DNA of 11,509 nt from Bacteroidales bacterium UBA5206 (GTDB taxonomy: Bacteria > Bacteroidota > Bacteroidia > Bacteroidales > Tenuifilaceae). Under the pieces are notes generated by a model. It saw only the letters and a program-made list of their open reading frames with translations. It ran no database searches and was not told where the DNA came from. The stretch spans positions 1 through 11,509 of the forward strand of contig DHVO01000088.1 of assembly GCA_002412705.1 (NCBI GenBank). The letters run 5' to 3'. Every line of letters begins with the position of its first letter. Position 1 is the stretch's first letter. A program made the position numbers and the translations under genes. Shown here piece by piece: positions 1 through 6,650 of the stretch.

Positions 1-72
1 CCTACAGAACTACAAAGAAGAGTAATAAGCAACCTAGATACATAAGAGTAAAACAGAATAATAAGTTGAACA

Positions 73-1431
73 ATGAGGATATTAAGCCGATTAAGTTTAG
101 CAGGGATAATTACCGTTAGCGGGCTACTGCCCATAACGGTAAGCGCGCAGGATACGCTTAAGGTAACGCTACCAGAAGCATTGAACATTGCCATAACCGA
201 TAACCCAACCATTAAGATTGCCGACAAGGAGATTGAGCGTCAGCAGTACTACAAGAAGGAAGTAATGGGTGGGCTGCTGCCATCGCTAAGTGGTAGCGCA
301 CAGTACAACAGGAACGTAAAGCCACAGGTAATATTTATGCCCAAGGATATTTTTGGACCAGGCACTGGTGGGCCAATGCAAATGGGCTCCGATAATAGCT
401 ATACCGCAGGATTATCGGCAAGCCTTCCGCTATTTGCGCCAACCCTTTACAAATCCATTCAGGTTACTGAGGTTGACATTGAACTAGCAGTAGAGAAATC
501 TCGCGCATCAAAAATTGACCTAGTAAACCAGGTAAAAAAGGCATACTACACCAACCTACTTACCCGTAACGCCTACGAGGTTCTACAACAAAGCATGAAA
601 AATGCCCAGCAAAACCTGGAGAAGATAAAGAATATGTACGGACAGGGTTTGGTGGCCGAATACGATCTTATTAGAGCCGATGTTTCTGTTAGAAACATTA
701 AGCCCAATTTGGTTCAGGCAGAAAACTCCAACCGTTTAGCCAACATCATGCTAAAGGTGCTAATGGGAGTTCCAGAAAACGTAGTGCTTGAAGTTAAGGG
801 TAACCTAAGCGAATATGAGCAGCAGCTAACCAATAATGCCATTGCTCTATCCACTAGCCTTGAGGAGAATACAGACCTAAAGCAACTTGATATACAGCAA
901 CGTAAGCTTGAGCTGCAGCTGCAGCTGCTAAAATCGCAAAGACTGCCTACCCTTGCGGCATTTGGCAACTACCAATGGCAAACACAGGCCAATGACTTTA
1001 AGTTTAGCGATTACGAATGGGTTCAATCCTTTATGGCTGGGTTCCAGCTGCAAGTGCCTATTTTTAATGGCTTTGCGAAAAGGAACAAGGAGAAACAGGT
1101 TGCTATAGGCATAGAACAGCTGCAAATGCAACGTAGCTATGTTGCTAACAACATAACCACGCAAGCAAAAAATGCACTTGTTAATATGATAAAAGCTGCA
1201 GAGCAGGTAGAATCTAACAAGGAAGGGATTGCTCTTGCCCAAAAGGGTTACAGCATTGCCCAAACCCGCTACCAAACCGGAACAGGAACCTACTTGGAGC
1301 TAAACGATGCAGAAGTAGCCCTTACCCAATCGCAGCTAAACTACAACCAAGCCATTTACGATTACTTAAATGCAAAGGTTGAGTACGAGAAAATTATTGG
1401 CACCAACCACCAAAGTACAGAGAAAGAGTAA
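73..1431 (+). CDS. TolC-family outer-membrane efflux channel
   Basis: This 452-residue protein is the outer-membrane channel of a tripartite exporter; as a trimer it would carry substrates from the adaptor/pump complex across periplasm and outer membrane. Residues 1-25 form a Sec signal peptide with a likely cut after VSA, before QD. Two outer-membrane-efflux repeats follow, at about 30-240 and 255-440. Each carries the paired helix signature, MYGQGLVAEYDLIRADV near 189 and RYQTGTGTYLELNDAEVAL near 396. The length is normal for the family. The ATG lies in an A-rich leader with no Shine-Dalgarno sequence. The adaptor gene starts 29 nt after its stop and the RND pump follows, so this is the first visible gene of the efflux operon. 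The operon promoter is not visible in the 72 nt before it and may lie outside the window. The family call is firm; the exported substrate cannot be read from sequence. Confidence 0.95.
   Translation: MRILSRLSLAGIITVSGLLPITVSAQDTLKVTLPEALNIAITDNPTIKIADKEIERQQYYKKEVMGGLLPSLSGSAQYNRNVKPQVIFMPKDIFGPGTGGPMQMGSDNSYTAGLSASLPLFAPTLYKSIQVTEVDIELAVEKSRASKIDLVNQVKKAYYTNLLTRNAYEVLQQSMKNAQQNLEKIKNMYGQGLVAEYDLIRADVSVRNIKPNLVQAENSNRLANIMLKVLMGVPENVVLEVKGNLSEYEQQLTNNAIALSTSLEENTDLKQLDIQQRKLELQLQLLKSQRLPTLAAFGNYQWQTQANDFKFSDYEWVQSFMAGFQLQVPIFNGFAKRNKEKQVAIGIEQLQMQRSYVANNITTQAKNALVNMIKAAEQVESNKEGIALAQKGYSIAQTRYQTGTGTYLELNDAEVALTQSQLNYNQAIYDYLNAKVEYEKIIGTNHQSTEKE
911..928 (+). repeat. Triple AGCTGC hexanucleotide inside the TolC-family gene
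   Basis: Three exact tandem copies of AGCTGC fall within the stretch coding for ELQLQLL, at the start of the second channel repeat. A gain or loss of one unit would keep the frame and change a helix by two residues. It may simply reflect Leu-Gln codon choice. Confidence 0.6.
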
Positions 1432-1460
1432 TCATCCGAAAACAATAAAATTACAATACA

Positions 1461-2498
1461 ATGAAAGCAGTAAGAACAGTATCATACATCTCGGCCATAG
1501 CCATTGCGTTTTTAGCTAGCTGCAAAGGAGGCGAAGAGCAAACCAATACCGAGGCCGATGCAAAGGCACAGGTTAAAGTAGAGGCATCGCGCATTGCTCC
1601 CGTTGAGAATGTTGCAGAGTTCACCGGCTCGGTAGAGGCGTTTAGACAAAACCACATTGCACCATCGGTTCCTGTAAGGATTGATAAAATTTACGTGGAG
1701 GTTGGCGATATGGTAACCGAGAACCAGCTACTAGTGCAAATGGATAACGCCCAGCTACACCAAGCAAAGGTACAGCTAGATAATCTTGAGCTAGATTACA
1801 AAAGACTTGATACCCTATACCGTGTAGGAAGCATTCCTCAGCAACAAGTTGACCAGATTAGAACCCAACTTGAGGTTGCCCGCACAAGCTACAATAACCT
1901 AAAGGAGAACACACAGCTTCGCAGCCCTATTAACGGCATTGTTACCAGTCGCCACTACAACGATGGTGAGCTATATAGCCCAACCCCAACCGCAACAGGT
2001 AAAGCAGCCGTTATTACCGTAATGCAGATAAAACCTGTAAAGGTGCTAATTAACGTATCGGAGGAGTACTTCCCTAACGTTAAGCAGGGTATGGGTGTAA
2101 CGGTTATGCTCGACATATACCCAGGTAAAGAGTTTGATGGTAAAATCCACCTTATTTACCCAACAATCGATCCTGCTACAAGAACCTTTACCATTGAGGT
2201 AACCGTTCCCAATAGCAACCTAGCCATACGTCCAGGTATGTTTGCACGCGTTAAGCTAAACTTTGGCACAATGGAGCAAGTGCTAGTATCGGATTTGGCC
2301 ATTATTAAACAGGCTGGAACCAACGACAGGTACGTGTTTACCATTGCCAATGGCGTTGCTACCCGCAAGCAAATTACGCTAGGCCGTAGGGTTGGTAGCA
2401 GCTACGTTGTGCTATCGGGACTTAAGGCTAACGAGCAGGTGGTAATTGCAGGACAAGCAAGGCTACTAGACCAAAGCATGGTTGAGATTGTTAAGTAA
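1461..2498 (+). CDS. RND efflux periplasmic adaptor lipoprotein
   Basis: This 345-residue membrane-fusion protein should link the inner-membrane RND pump to the TolC-like channel. The N-terminus is a lipoprotein signal with lipobox LASC, lipidated Cys21 and KGGEE after it. The domains appear in the usual order. The first biotinyl-lipoyl half is at about 72-95 (VRIDKIYVEVGDMVTENQLLVQ). An alpha-helical hairpin spans about 97-150. The second lipoyl half, LRSPINGIVTSR, starts near 153. A beta-barrel follows at about 190-265 and a membrane-proximal domain to the end. Length is slightly short but normal for AcrA/HlyD-type adaptors. The start ATG follows an A-rich leader without a Shine-Dalgarno sequence. 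Its place between channel and pump genes on the same strand supports one operon. Confidence 0.95.
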   Translation: MKAVRTVSYISAIAIAFLASCKGGEEQTNTEADAKAQVKVEASRIAPVENVAEFTGSVEAFRQNHIAPSVPVRIDKIYVEVGDMVTENQLLVQMDNAQLHQAKVQLDNLELDYKRLDTLYRVGSIPQQQVDQIRTQLEVARTSYNNLKENTQLRSPINGIVTSRHYNDGELYSPTPTATGKAAVITVMQIKPVKVLINVSEEYFPNVKQGMGVTVMLDIYPGKEFDGKIHLIYPTIDPATRTFTIEVTVPNSNLAIRPGMFARVKLNFGTMEQVLVSDLAIIKQAGTNDRYVFTIANGVATRKQITLGRRVGSSYVVLSGLKANEQVVIAGQARLLDQSMVEIVK

Positions 2499-2532
2499 GC
2501 CCAAAATCAGAGTATCATACACAAAAGGGTAA

Positions 2533-2555
2533 TACAAGGGCAACAGCCACTTGTA
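2533..2555 (+). other. Bulged hairpin between adaptor and pump genes
   Basis: In the 79-nt adaptor-pump spacer, TACAAG+GGC pairs with GCC+CTTGTA around an AACA loop, with one bulged A at 2549 (nine base pairs). No T-run follows, so it is not a classical terminator. It ends 22 nt before the pump ATG and could affect mRNA stability or relative expression; this role is inferred. Confidence 0.45.
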
Positions 2556-2577
2556 CCAAAACAAAATAAGTAGATAG

Positions 2578-5500
2578 ATGAAAATATACGAGTCATCAGT
2601 AAAGAATCCCATCACCACAGTACTCGTTTTTATTGCGGTGATGATATTTGGAGCGTACTCGCTAAAGTACCTTCCCATTGACCTTTACCCAGAAATTGAC
2701 CCACCTGTAATTAGCGTATTCACCTTTTATCAGGGTGCAAATGCCTCCGATATAGAGACCAACGTAAGCCGCTTGCTGGAGGATAACCTTAACACGGTTA
2801 ATAACCTAAAGGAGATTAGCTCCGTATCGAAAGATAACCTATCGCTCATCACTCTTGAATTTGAGTGGGGATCGAACCTTGATGAGGCCACAAACGATAT
2901 CCGCGATGCGCTCAGCCGCGTTGAGCGCTCGCTACCCGATGGCTCTGAGAAGCCAATGATCTTTAAGTTCAACACCAGCATGATTCCCATCCTGATGCTA
3001 TCGGCAACGGCAGATGAGAGCTACGCTGCGCTGGATAAGATTCTGGACGAGAAGATTGTTAACCCCCTTAACCGTATTGATGGCGTTGGTGCCGTATCGG
3101 TGAGTGGTGGCCCTGTTAGGGAGATACAGGTTAACGTTGATCCTAAGAAAATTGAGGCTTACCACCTATCGGTTGAGCAAATTGGAGGCGTTATAGCACA
3201 GGAGAACTTTAACCTGCCTGCAGGTAACATCGATTTGGGTACAGAAACCTACCCTTTACGTATTGAGGGTGAATTTAAAGAGAGCGAAAAGCTTAAAACG
3301 CTTATTGTTGGCAGCTACCAAGGGAAGAACATAATCCTATCGGATGTTGCAACGGTAAACGACACGCTACAAAAGATGTCGCTTGAGGAGCGAAGCAATG
3401 GCCGCGTTGGAGCGCGTATCATCATTCAGAAGCAATCGGGAGCCAACTCGGTACAAATTGCCAAAGAGGTTATGGAGATGCTGCCCAAGCTACAGAAGGA
3501 CCTTCCTCCCGATATCAAAATAGAAACAATTTTTGATACCTCGGAGTTTATTGAGAACAGTATCAACAGCCTTACCGACACAGTGCTTTACGCCGGTATA
3601 TTTGTAATGCTTGTGGTACTATTCTTCCTTGGACGCTGGAGGGCTACGTTTATCATTATCCTAACCATTCCTGTATCGCTAATTGTATCGTTCATTTACC
3701 TCTATGTAACGGGTAACACCATTAACATTATATCGCTAAGCTCACTATCCATAGCAATTGGCATGGTTGTGGACGATGCCATTGTGGTACTGGAGAACAT
3801 CACAACCCATATAGAGAAGGGCAGCTCGCCACGCGAGGCCGCCATTTACGGAACCAACGAGGTAGGTTTAGCCGTTGTTGCTACCACCCTTACCGTTGTT
3901 GCGGTGTTCTACCCATTGACACTTGTTGGTGGCCTAAGCGGTATTATGTTTAAGCAGCTGGGATGGATTGTGAGCCTTGTTGTAGTGGTATCAACCATTG
4001 CCGCGCTAACGCTTACACCAATGCTATCGTCGCAAATGCTAAGGTTAAACCCTCCAAGGCAAAAGGGCTTTTCAAAGTTCATTTTTGGTAAAATAGAGGG
4101 CTCTCTAAACTGGTTAGACAATATCTACGAGAGCTTGCTTACCTGGGCTGTAAGACACAAAGCGGTTGTTGTAACCATCGCAGTAATCATATTCCTATCC
4201 AGCTTAGCACTTATTCCGCTGGTTGGAACGGAGTTTATACCATCATCGGACAATAGCCGAATATCAGCAACAGTTGAAATGCCCGTTGGGGTTAGGGTTG
4301 AGTACACCCAACAGGTTGCCCGCAGCATTGAGCAGATACTAAAGGAGAAGTACCCCGAGGTTGAGCTGGCATCGGTTAGCGCAGGTTCTGCCGATGATAG
4401 GAACATATTCTCAGCAATGGGCTCCAACGGGACGCACATTATCAACATAACGCTTAAGCTATGCAACCCCAAGGAGCGTACCCGCGATATGGAGGAGATT
4501 GGCGATGCGCTTCGTAACGACTTTAAGAACATCCCAGAGATTGTTAAGTACACGGTTACCCCTGGCGGAAGCAACAGCATGGGTAGCGGTGCGCAGATTG
4601 AGGTTATAATATCGGGCTACGACCTTGAAGCATCGGGCAAAGTGGCCGAGGAACTAGCCGAAAGGATTAAGAACGTTCCAGGTACTAGGGATATTGATAT
4701 TAGCCGTGAGGAGTTTAAACCAGAGTATCAGGTTGAGTTTGATAGGGATAAGCTAGCCCAGTTTGGGATTAACACCACCACTGCATCAACATTTGTACGT
4801 AACCGCATAAACGGCCTTATAGCCTCTAAGTTCCGCGAGGATGGCGATGAGTACGACATTGTGGTACGGTACGATGAGAGCTTCCGTAATACCATTGAGG
4901 ACATTGAGAATATCACCATTTACAACTCGCAAGGTAAAGGAGTTAAGGTAAAAGAGCTAGGCAAGGTAGTTGAGCGCTTCTCCCCTCCATCCATCGAAAG
5001 GCAGAACAGGCAGCGTGTAATTAAGGTTACATCGGCACTTTACAAAGCCTCGCTTGGCGATGTGGTAAAAGGTATTGAGGCCGAAATTAGCCAGATGAGC
5101 ATTCCCGATGGGCTAAGTATCGACATTGGAGGTACAGCACAGGATCAGCAGGAGTCGTTTGCCGACCTTGGAACCCTATTCCTGCTAATTGTGATTCTGG
5201 TGTACATTGTAATGGCATCGCAGTTTGAGTCATTCCGCTCGCCATTCATCATCATGCTATCGCTACCATTTGCGTTTACGGGTGTGTTCCTATCGCTATT
5301 CATTGCTGGCGAAACCCTAAACCTAATATCGATGATTGGAGCCATTATGCTTGTAGGTATTGTGGTGAAGAACGGTATTGTGCTGGTTGACTTTACCAAT
5401 CTGCTCCGCGATAGAGGGCTATCTGTAACCCAAGCGGTTATTGCAGCAGGTAAGTCTAGGCTACGCCCAGTGCTAATGACCACCCTAACCACCATTTTGG

Positions 5501-5694
5501 GTATGGTTCCACTAGCGCTAGGAACAGGTGAGGGATCGGAGATTTGGCAGCCAATGGGTATTGCAATTATTGGTGGTTTAACATTCTCTACGCTACTAAC
5601 GCTTGTTGTGGTTCCTGTGGTGTACACGCTATTTGGTGCAGCCCGCATGAAACGTGAACGCAAGCGCATGTTGCAGCTAACCTCCGATTTATAA
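2578..5694 (+). CDS. HAE1-type RND multidrug efflux pump
   Basis: This 1038-residue inner-membrane pump is expected to be a proton-driven trimer exporting hydrophobic or amphiphilic compounds through the two upstream partners. The layout is canonical. TM1 lies near 11-29, followed by a first periplasmic porter loop. TM2-TM6 run from about 335 to 485. TM7 is near 527-549, followed by a second porter loop, and TM8-TM12 run from about 862 to 1022. The proton-relay aspartates are Asp399-Asp400 in TM4 (GMVVDDAIVVLEN). The matching TM10 lysine is Lys931 (VGIVVKNGIVLVDF). These two motifs are those of the hydrophobe/amphiphile (HAE1, AcrB-like) class rather than the heavy-metal CusA class. It starts at ATG in an A-rich context and is full length with no disruption. 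Which compounds it exports cannot be told. Confidence 0.96.
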   Translation: MKIYESSVKNPITTVLVFIAVMIFGAYSLKYLPIDLYPEIDPPVISVFTFYQGANASDIETNVSRLLEDNLNTVNNLKEISSVSKDNLSLITLEFEWGSNLDEATNDIRDALSRVERSLPDGSEKPMIFKFNTSMIPILMLSATADESYAALDKILDEKIVNPLNRIDGVGAVSVSGGPVREIQVNVDPKKIEAYHLSVEQIGGVIAQENFNLPAGNIDLGTETYPLRIEGEFKESEKLKTLIVGSYQGKNIILSDVATVNDTLQKMSLEERSNGRVGARIIIQKQSGANSVQIAKEVMEMLPKLQKDLPPDIKIETIFDTSEFIENSINSLTDTVLYAGIFVMLVVLFFLGRWRATFIIILTIPVSLIVSFIYLYVTGNTINIISLSSLSIAIGMVVDDAIVVLENITTHIEKGSSPREAAIYGTNEVGLAVVATTLTVVAVFYPLTLVGGLSGIMFKQLGWIVSLVVVVSTIAALTLTPMLSSQMLRLNPPRQKGFSKFIFGKIEGSLNWLDNIYESLLTWAVRHKAVVVTIAVIIFLSSLALIPLVGTEFIPSSDNSRISATVEMPVGVRVEYTQQVARSIEQILKEKYPEVELASVSAGSADDRNIFSAMGSNGTHIINITLKLCNPKERTRDMEEIGDALRNDFKNIPEIVKYTVTPGGSNSMGSGAQIEVIISGYDLEASGKVAEELAERIKNVPGTRDIDISREEFKPEYQVEFDRDKLAQFGINTTTASTFVRNRINGLIASKFREDGDEYDIVVRYDESFRNTIEDIENITIYNSQGKGVKVKELGKVVERFSPPSIERQNRQRVIKVTSALYKASLGDVVKGIEAEISQMSIPDGLSIDIGGTAQDQQESFADLGTLFLLIVILVYIVMASQFESFRSPFIIMLSLPFAFTGVFLSLFIAGETLNLISMIGAIMLVGIVVKNGIVLVDFTNLLRDRGLSVTQAVIAAGKSRLRPVLMTTLTTILGMVPLALGTGEGSEIWQPMGIAIIGGLTFSTLLTLVVVPVVYTLFGAARMKRERKRMLQLTSDL

Positions 5695-5717
5695 ACCGAC
5701 AAAGAAATTTTGCAGCG

Positions 5718-5779
5718 ATGAAACATCCATGGTAATGGTTTTACAATACACGAGCATGACTATAGCATGGATGTTTCAT
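5718..5779. repeat. 14-bp perfect inverted repeat in the pump/PII-like spacer
   Basis: ATGAAACATCCATG at 5718-5731 is the exact reverse complement of CATGGATGTTTCAT at 5766-5779. The 34-nt loop between them contains a smaller GTAA/TTAC hairpin (5732-5744). No T-run follows either arm, so it is not a simple terminator. It lies between the pump stop (5694) and the PII-like start (5810). Possible roles are an RNA stem-loop in the polycistron, a two-site operator, or the ends of a tiny mobile remnant. Confidence 0.7.
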
Positions 5780-5809
5780 ATGTACCGTTGAAAAACAAAA
5801 AATAGACAG

Positions 5810-6103
5810 ATGAAATCAGTATTCATTGTATATAACCAAGCGCTAACCGAGAGGATTGATGCCATACTCGATAGCCTATCGGTAAGAGGATTCACCCGTT
5901 GGCAAGACGTGCAGGGGCGCGGAAGCGTAAAGGGTGAACCCCACTTTGGGTCGCATACCTGGCCTGCCATGAACTCTGCCATACTAGCAGTTGTTGATGA
6001 TAGGCTGGTTGACAAGCTCCTAGAGAAGCTTAAGGCGTTAAACAGCAAAGCAGAGATGCAGGGGTTAAGGGCTTTTGTGTGGAACATAGAAGCCTCTATT
6101 TAG
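5810..6103 (+). CDS. PII-like signalling protein linked to RND pump
   Basis: This 97-residue protein has the order expected of a PII-type ferredoxin-like fold. Beta 1 is KSVFIVYNQAL and the first helix is ERIDAILDSLSVRGFTRW. A long T-loop-like segment follows at about 32-56 (QDVQGRGSVKGEPHFGSHTWP). Then come a beta strand, AILAVVDD, a second helix RLVDKLLEKLKAL, and a closing strand LRAFVWNIE. From memory, such proteins are common in Bacteroidales, and a 'new group' of PII proteins coded beside metal RND pumps has been described; this entry resembles that group. It lacks the uridylylation-site context of GlnB/GlnK. The loop has His45, His49 and Trp51, possible metal or ligand contacts (inference). 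It starts 115 nt after the pump gene, on the same strand and before the operon terminator. A role as ligand-sensing modulator of pump activity or expression is plausible but unproven. Confidence 0.8.
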   Translation: MKSVFIVYNQALTERIDAILDSLSVRGFTRWQDVQGRGSVKGEPHFGSHTWPAMNSAILAVVDDRLVDKLLEKLKALNSKAEMQGLRAFVWNIEASI

Positions 6104-6127
6104 CTGATTCCTTAAGCTCTTGGGAGA

Positions 6128-6156
6128 GGGTCAGGGCGTTTGCTCTGGCCCTTTTT
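6128..6156 (+). terminator. Rho-independent terminator of the efflux/PII-like operon
   Basis: GGGTCAGGGC at 6128-6137 pairs with GCTCTGGCCC at 6142-6151 (ten pairs, two of them G-U) around a GTTT loop, followed directly by TTTTT. It lies 25 nt after the PII-like stop and closes the plus-strand operon. Confidence 0.88.
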
Positions 6157-6163
6157 CCTTATT

Positions 6164-6206
6164 AAAAGCAAAAGCCGTAACGGAACTTTTCCATTACGGC
6201 TTTTGC
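6164..6206 (-). terminator. Hairpin terminator after the coiled-coil gene
   Basis: GCAAAAGCCGTAA (6168-6180) and TTACGGCTTTTGC (6194-6206) form a perfect 13-bp stem, extended past one mismatch by GGAA/TTCC around a three-base loop. Read on the minus strand it is followed by TTTTAATAA, a modest U-run. It sits 37 nt past the stop of the minus-strand gene ending at 6243. It faces the plus-strand terminator at 6128-6156, so the two isolate convergent transcripts; on the plus strand it may act as a back-up. Confidence 0.75.
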
Positions 6207-6242
6207 CTATTAAGGTAATAAGAGATACCCTATAGCTTGAAC

Positions 6243-6539
6243 CTACTCCTTGCTATTAAACTTTTTCCACGCCTTAGAAAAGGCATCGTTAAGAGCCGAG
6301 GCGGCGTTCTCAAAGCCATCGCGAACCTCACTCCACGACTCGGCGCTATCGTCAGATAGCTTGGCAAATTTCCCTTTCAGCTCCTCGCTCTCCCGTTTTA
6401 AATCCTCAATGGTATCCTTTAGCCCCTCACGAACATTGGAGCTTGCCTCCTGCACACGCTTATCGAGCATGGAGATGCTCTCAAAAAGTTCATCTAACAT
6501 TTTGTGCGCCTTCTCTTGGTAGTTCTTTTTGTCTGACAT
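6243..6539 (-). CDS. Small coiled-coil protein, Sll1863 stress-family-like
   Basis: This 98-residue, highly charged, almost wholly helical protein has no signal peptide or membrane segment. Residues 5-65 (YQEKAHKMLDELFESI through ELKGKFAKL) read as a continuous coiled coil. The tail AESWSEVRDGFENAASALNDAFSKAWKKF repeats the small/aromatic pattern seen in cyanobacterial Sll1863-type stress proteins, although the protein is shorter than the roughly 130 residues I recall for them. The name is a resemblance, not a proven homology. It begins at ATG after an A-rich leader without a Shine-Dalgarno sequence and has its own terminator. An opposite-strand open frame (6250-6522) encodes low-complexity Ser/Leu sequence and is rejected. 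Its function is unknown; general stress or structural roles are possible. Confidence 0.72.
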   Translation of the reverse strand: MSDKKNYQEKAHKMLDELFESISMLDKRVQEASSNVREGLKDTIEDLKRESEELKGKFAKLSDDSAESWSEVRDGFENAASALNDAFSKAWKKFNSKE

Positions 6540-6650
6540 ATTATTCTGTTTTTATGATACATTAAACCTATATAATGGAAACCACAAAAAGCAAGTTCTT
6601 GTTCAAAATATCAAGAAAGTAGATTTTCTCAAAAAATGCGGTAGCACATC

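Noticed and set aside
1..25. Possible 3' end of an upstream gene, reading LQNYKEE then TAA.
   Set aside because: Seven residues are too few to support a gene, and another frame also ends within the first 45 nt (PTELQRRVISNLDT then TAA). An upstream regulator gene is plausible but unseen.
4125..4580. A 151-codon minus-strand open frame opposite the pump gene.
   Set aside because: It is a shadow of the RND coding frame with no recognisable motif or start context.
5145..5726. A 193-codon open frame on the minus strand opposite the pump gene's 3' half.
   Set aside because: It is antisense to a conserved RND pump, has Ser/Thr/Ile-rich sequence without domain pattern, and reflects codon bias of the real gene.
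5718..5735. Mini-ORF ATG AAA CAT CCA TGG TAA (MKHPW) covering the left arm of the inverted repeat, as a possible leader peptide.
   Set aside because: Five codons arise easily by chance. There is no control-codon run and no alternative terminator pairing tying it to the downstream gene.
6250..6522. A 90-codon plus-strand open frame opposite the coiled-coil gene.
   Set aside because: Its Ser/Phe/Leu-rich product is what the complement of a charged coiled coil gives, and it would be transcribed into the operon's terminator region. The minus-strand frame has a proper heptad-like pattern.
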